33,160 nt of DNA, taken from contig QZLH01000375.1 of assembly GCA_003833135.1 (NCBI GenBank), positions 1 through 33,160 of the forward strand. Direction: 5' to 3'. A program made the position numbers and the translations under genes. This document shows positions 31,606-33,160 of this stretch, piece after piece. The notes below the pieces were generated by a model that worked only from the letters and a program-made list of their open reading frames with translations, was not told the origin of the DNA and did not search any database. Source of the stretch: Oehlia diaphana (Eukaryota; Glomeromycota; Glomeromycetes; Glomerales; Glomeraceae). The stretch's first letter is position 1, and the number at the start of each line of letters is the position of its first letter.

Positions 31606-31822
31606 TAAGGATGCTTGCTAAAACTATTTTTTCAAAATTTTAGTTTAGTCAAAATTCAATCTGAAACTATTTTTTATAATAAACCTAATTGCCTAAATTG
31701 TTTTTATGCTTTTCTGAAACTAATTATAATTTAGAAAAGTTTCAGATTTACCAATTTTTTCAGTTTTTGAGTTTTGGATTTATAAATTTTATCATTAAAT
31801 GAGTTTTGGGTAGCAACACTAA
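31606..31822. mobile_element. 217-bp diverged MITE related to the TAAGG family
   Basis: Starts TAAGGATGCTTGCTAAAACT. The far end, AGTTTTGGGTAGCAACACTAA, is an imperfect inverted match. Flanks ATCAGAAT (31598-31605) and ATTCAGAAT (31823-31831) are an 8-bp duplication with one extra base. It lies just outside the OTU transposon. The ends resemble the 244-bp family but the interior does not align well. Confidence 0.6.
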
Positions 31823-32196
31823 ATTCAGAATATTCACTAATTTATGGATTATTATATAAACATGCATTAAATGCTATACATTAGATTGATTTCGCAAAAA
31901 TGCCAATTGATCTTTAAGGATTTTATTACTTCCTCATAGTGATTAAAGTTATGATAAATGAATTGATGCAAAATCTCTAAAGGATAAAATTGCAAACAAA
32001 ATTCTGAACAGATTTATGAAGATCTATAAAAAAGAATGTATTAAGCTTCTGATATATCAGTTAAAAATAGATTTTAGATCAGAATTTACCAATAACCAGA
32101 TACACAATTTTTTCCTAAATAGTCTAGATGGCACATCTGAAATGTGTGTCAGGTTGACGGTACAGTGTGTCTAGAGGTTATATAACATATATAACA
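31823..32196. other. Spacer between transposons
   Basis: A/T-rich with no gene or repeat recognised. The last 8 bases before the hAT tip (ATATAACA, 32189-32196) are the predicted target duplication; its partner lies beyond the window. Confidence 0.4.
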
Positions 32197-33160
32197 TAGT
32201 GTTTGTATCCGGTTAATATCTGGATAAAAAAATCCGTTACCGTTAAGAATTTTTAAATCCGGTTATCCAGAAAAATTATTTTTTGCTAAACCGGATATCC
32301 ATCCGGCTTAATCCGTGATATTCGTGGATAACTAACGGGTTATAAACAGATTTGTATCCGGATATAAAAGTAAACAACCCGTGAACCTAATATAATTTTT
32401 TCTCACAGTTTTATTTGTATTTTATAGATTTATAAAAAAAAAATAAAAAATTTTTATTTAAAAATTGCTTTATTGAAATTCATTATGAGATTTATATGAA
32501 GTATATAAGTATATAATAGAATAATAAATTCTAAACGTCAAGAATAGTTACTTGTTAAGCTGGAGGGTGAATACTAGCAAAATGGTGACTATTTCGTTTT
32601 AAGAACATAACATGGCTAAATAACTTAGGTTTAATTCGTGTTCTTTTAACAGTTAAAAGGTTACCTGCATCTGAGAATAGTCGTTCTGAAGGAGTAGATG
32701 CCGCCCGAATGCCTAATATCTTTCTAGATAATTGGCTTAAAACTGGAAATTTCTCTTTTTTTTCATTTCACCAAGCATATGGATCTTTTTCAAACGGAAT
32801 CTTTTCTAATGCTAAATAATTACCTATTTCATTTTCGGTTATTAATGGTTTGGTAAAGGCATCAAATAGTGATCTTTTTTTTCGCTGAGATGAAGCTGGA
32901 GGTGAGGATGAAGCAGTAAAGGGTTGGTTGGACTTTATTTCGTTATATTTATTTTGCAATTCATTTTCTGCAACTTGCTTTTGGTCTGGCGTAAATGATT
33001 GTAATTTTTTAAAACGTGGATCAAGAAGGGCAGCCAGAAGAGCTTCTGATGATGCTGGATTAAAATAATGAATCATTGCATCATACAAATTTTTTTTTAC
33101 TTGATCTAAAATATTGCGAGTATTAATAGGTGTATTAATTTCCCTATTTTTTTCTAATTC
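32197..33160 (-). mobile_element. hAT transposon, 3' part, runs off the window
   Basis: The tip TAGTGTTTGTATCCGG is typical of hAT ends. The first 180 bp carry many short inverted and direct ATCCGGTTA / GGATATCC motifs, the kind of subterminal sites hAT transposases bind. The transposase gene follows on the minus strand, so the left tip is the 3' end. The 5' half is outside the window. Confidence 0.85.
32555..33160 (-). pseudogene. hAT-family transposase, C-terminal part, one premature stop
   Basis: Reading left from the window edge, the frame is open without a start (NTRNILDQVKKNLYDAMIHY, then ALLAALLDPRFKKLQ). It continues through a Ser/Pro-rich linker (SSSPPASSQRKKRS) to EKDPYAW. TGA at 32770-32768 stands where the family usually has a second Trp (YAWW). 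The same frame then continues NEKKEKFPVLSQLSRKIL, GIRAASTPSERLFSDAG and NLLTVKRTRIKPKLFSHVMF to a stop at 32557-32555. The ASTPSERLFSDAG block is the hallmark of the hAT C-terminal dimerisation domain. Catalytic residues would lie beyond the window. Apart from one TGG-to-TGA change the visible part is intact, so this copy died recently or the stop is polymorphic. Confidence 0.9.

Noticed and set aside
1..33160. tRNA, rRNA and snRNA genes
   Set aside because: I looked for GTTCRANNC-type T-arms, 5S, U1, U4, U5 and U6 landmarks by eye on both strands and found none; a covariance search would settle it.

Overview
The window looks like accessory nuclear DNA of an arbuscular mycorrhizal fungus, most likely Rhizophagus irregularis or a close relative. 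The evidence is very high A+T with long homopolymer tracts, short GT-AG introns (94 and 76 nt), and a kinase-like gene fragment with the EW(V/I)PFDRF / IGEGGFAKVYSATW signature I associate with expanded Rhizophagus kinase families. The assignment rests on recalled family knowledge, not on a search. I saw no rRNA, tRNA, CRISPR array or bacterial-style operon.

Layout. 1-5 kb: a broken protein-kinase gene (223-912, minus), an unidentified frameshifted coding remnant (2688-2869, minus), an intact KH-domain gene (3772-4296, minus) and a short remnant (4835-4990, plus). 5-12.7 kb: a lineage-specific hypothetical gene (6204-6740, minus), then mostly gene-free AT-rich DNA with a long hairpin (7366-7503), a telomere-like octamer array (10609-10764) and a local duplication (11944-12201). 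12.7-21 kb: three members of one small protein family (12772-13278, 17863-18318, 20384-20809, all plus), the third killed by a CGA-to-TGA change. Several minisatellites lie between them.

23-33 kb is a nest of transposons. A 413-bp near-palindromic element (23388-23800) abuts a 13-unit satellite of about 100-bp units (23801-25127). Next comes a 6.4-kb DNA transposon (25199-31560) with inverted repeats of about 565 bp. Its single decayed gene joins an OTU-type cysteine-protease domain, a Cys/His cluster, a DDE-type transposase core and, after an intron, a helix-turn-helix-like tail. Three small elements with 8-bp target duplications sit inside its right arm; the uninterrupted left arm serves as the empty-site reference. 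A fourth related element lies just outside. The right edge holds the 3' end of a hAT transposon with one premature stop in an otherwise open transposase frame.

The most unusual object is the OTU-plus-transposase element with its nested insertions. Stops at inferred Trp or Arg codons (TGG to TGA, CGA to TGA) recur in unrelated genes. Two 244-bp sister elements differ almost only by transitions. Both suggest C:G-to-T:A decay, as expected from methylated-cytosine deamination or a RIP-like process.
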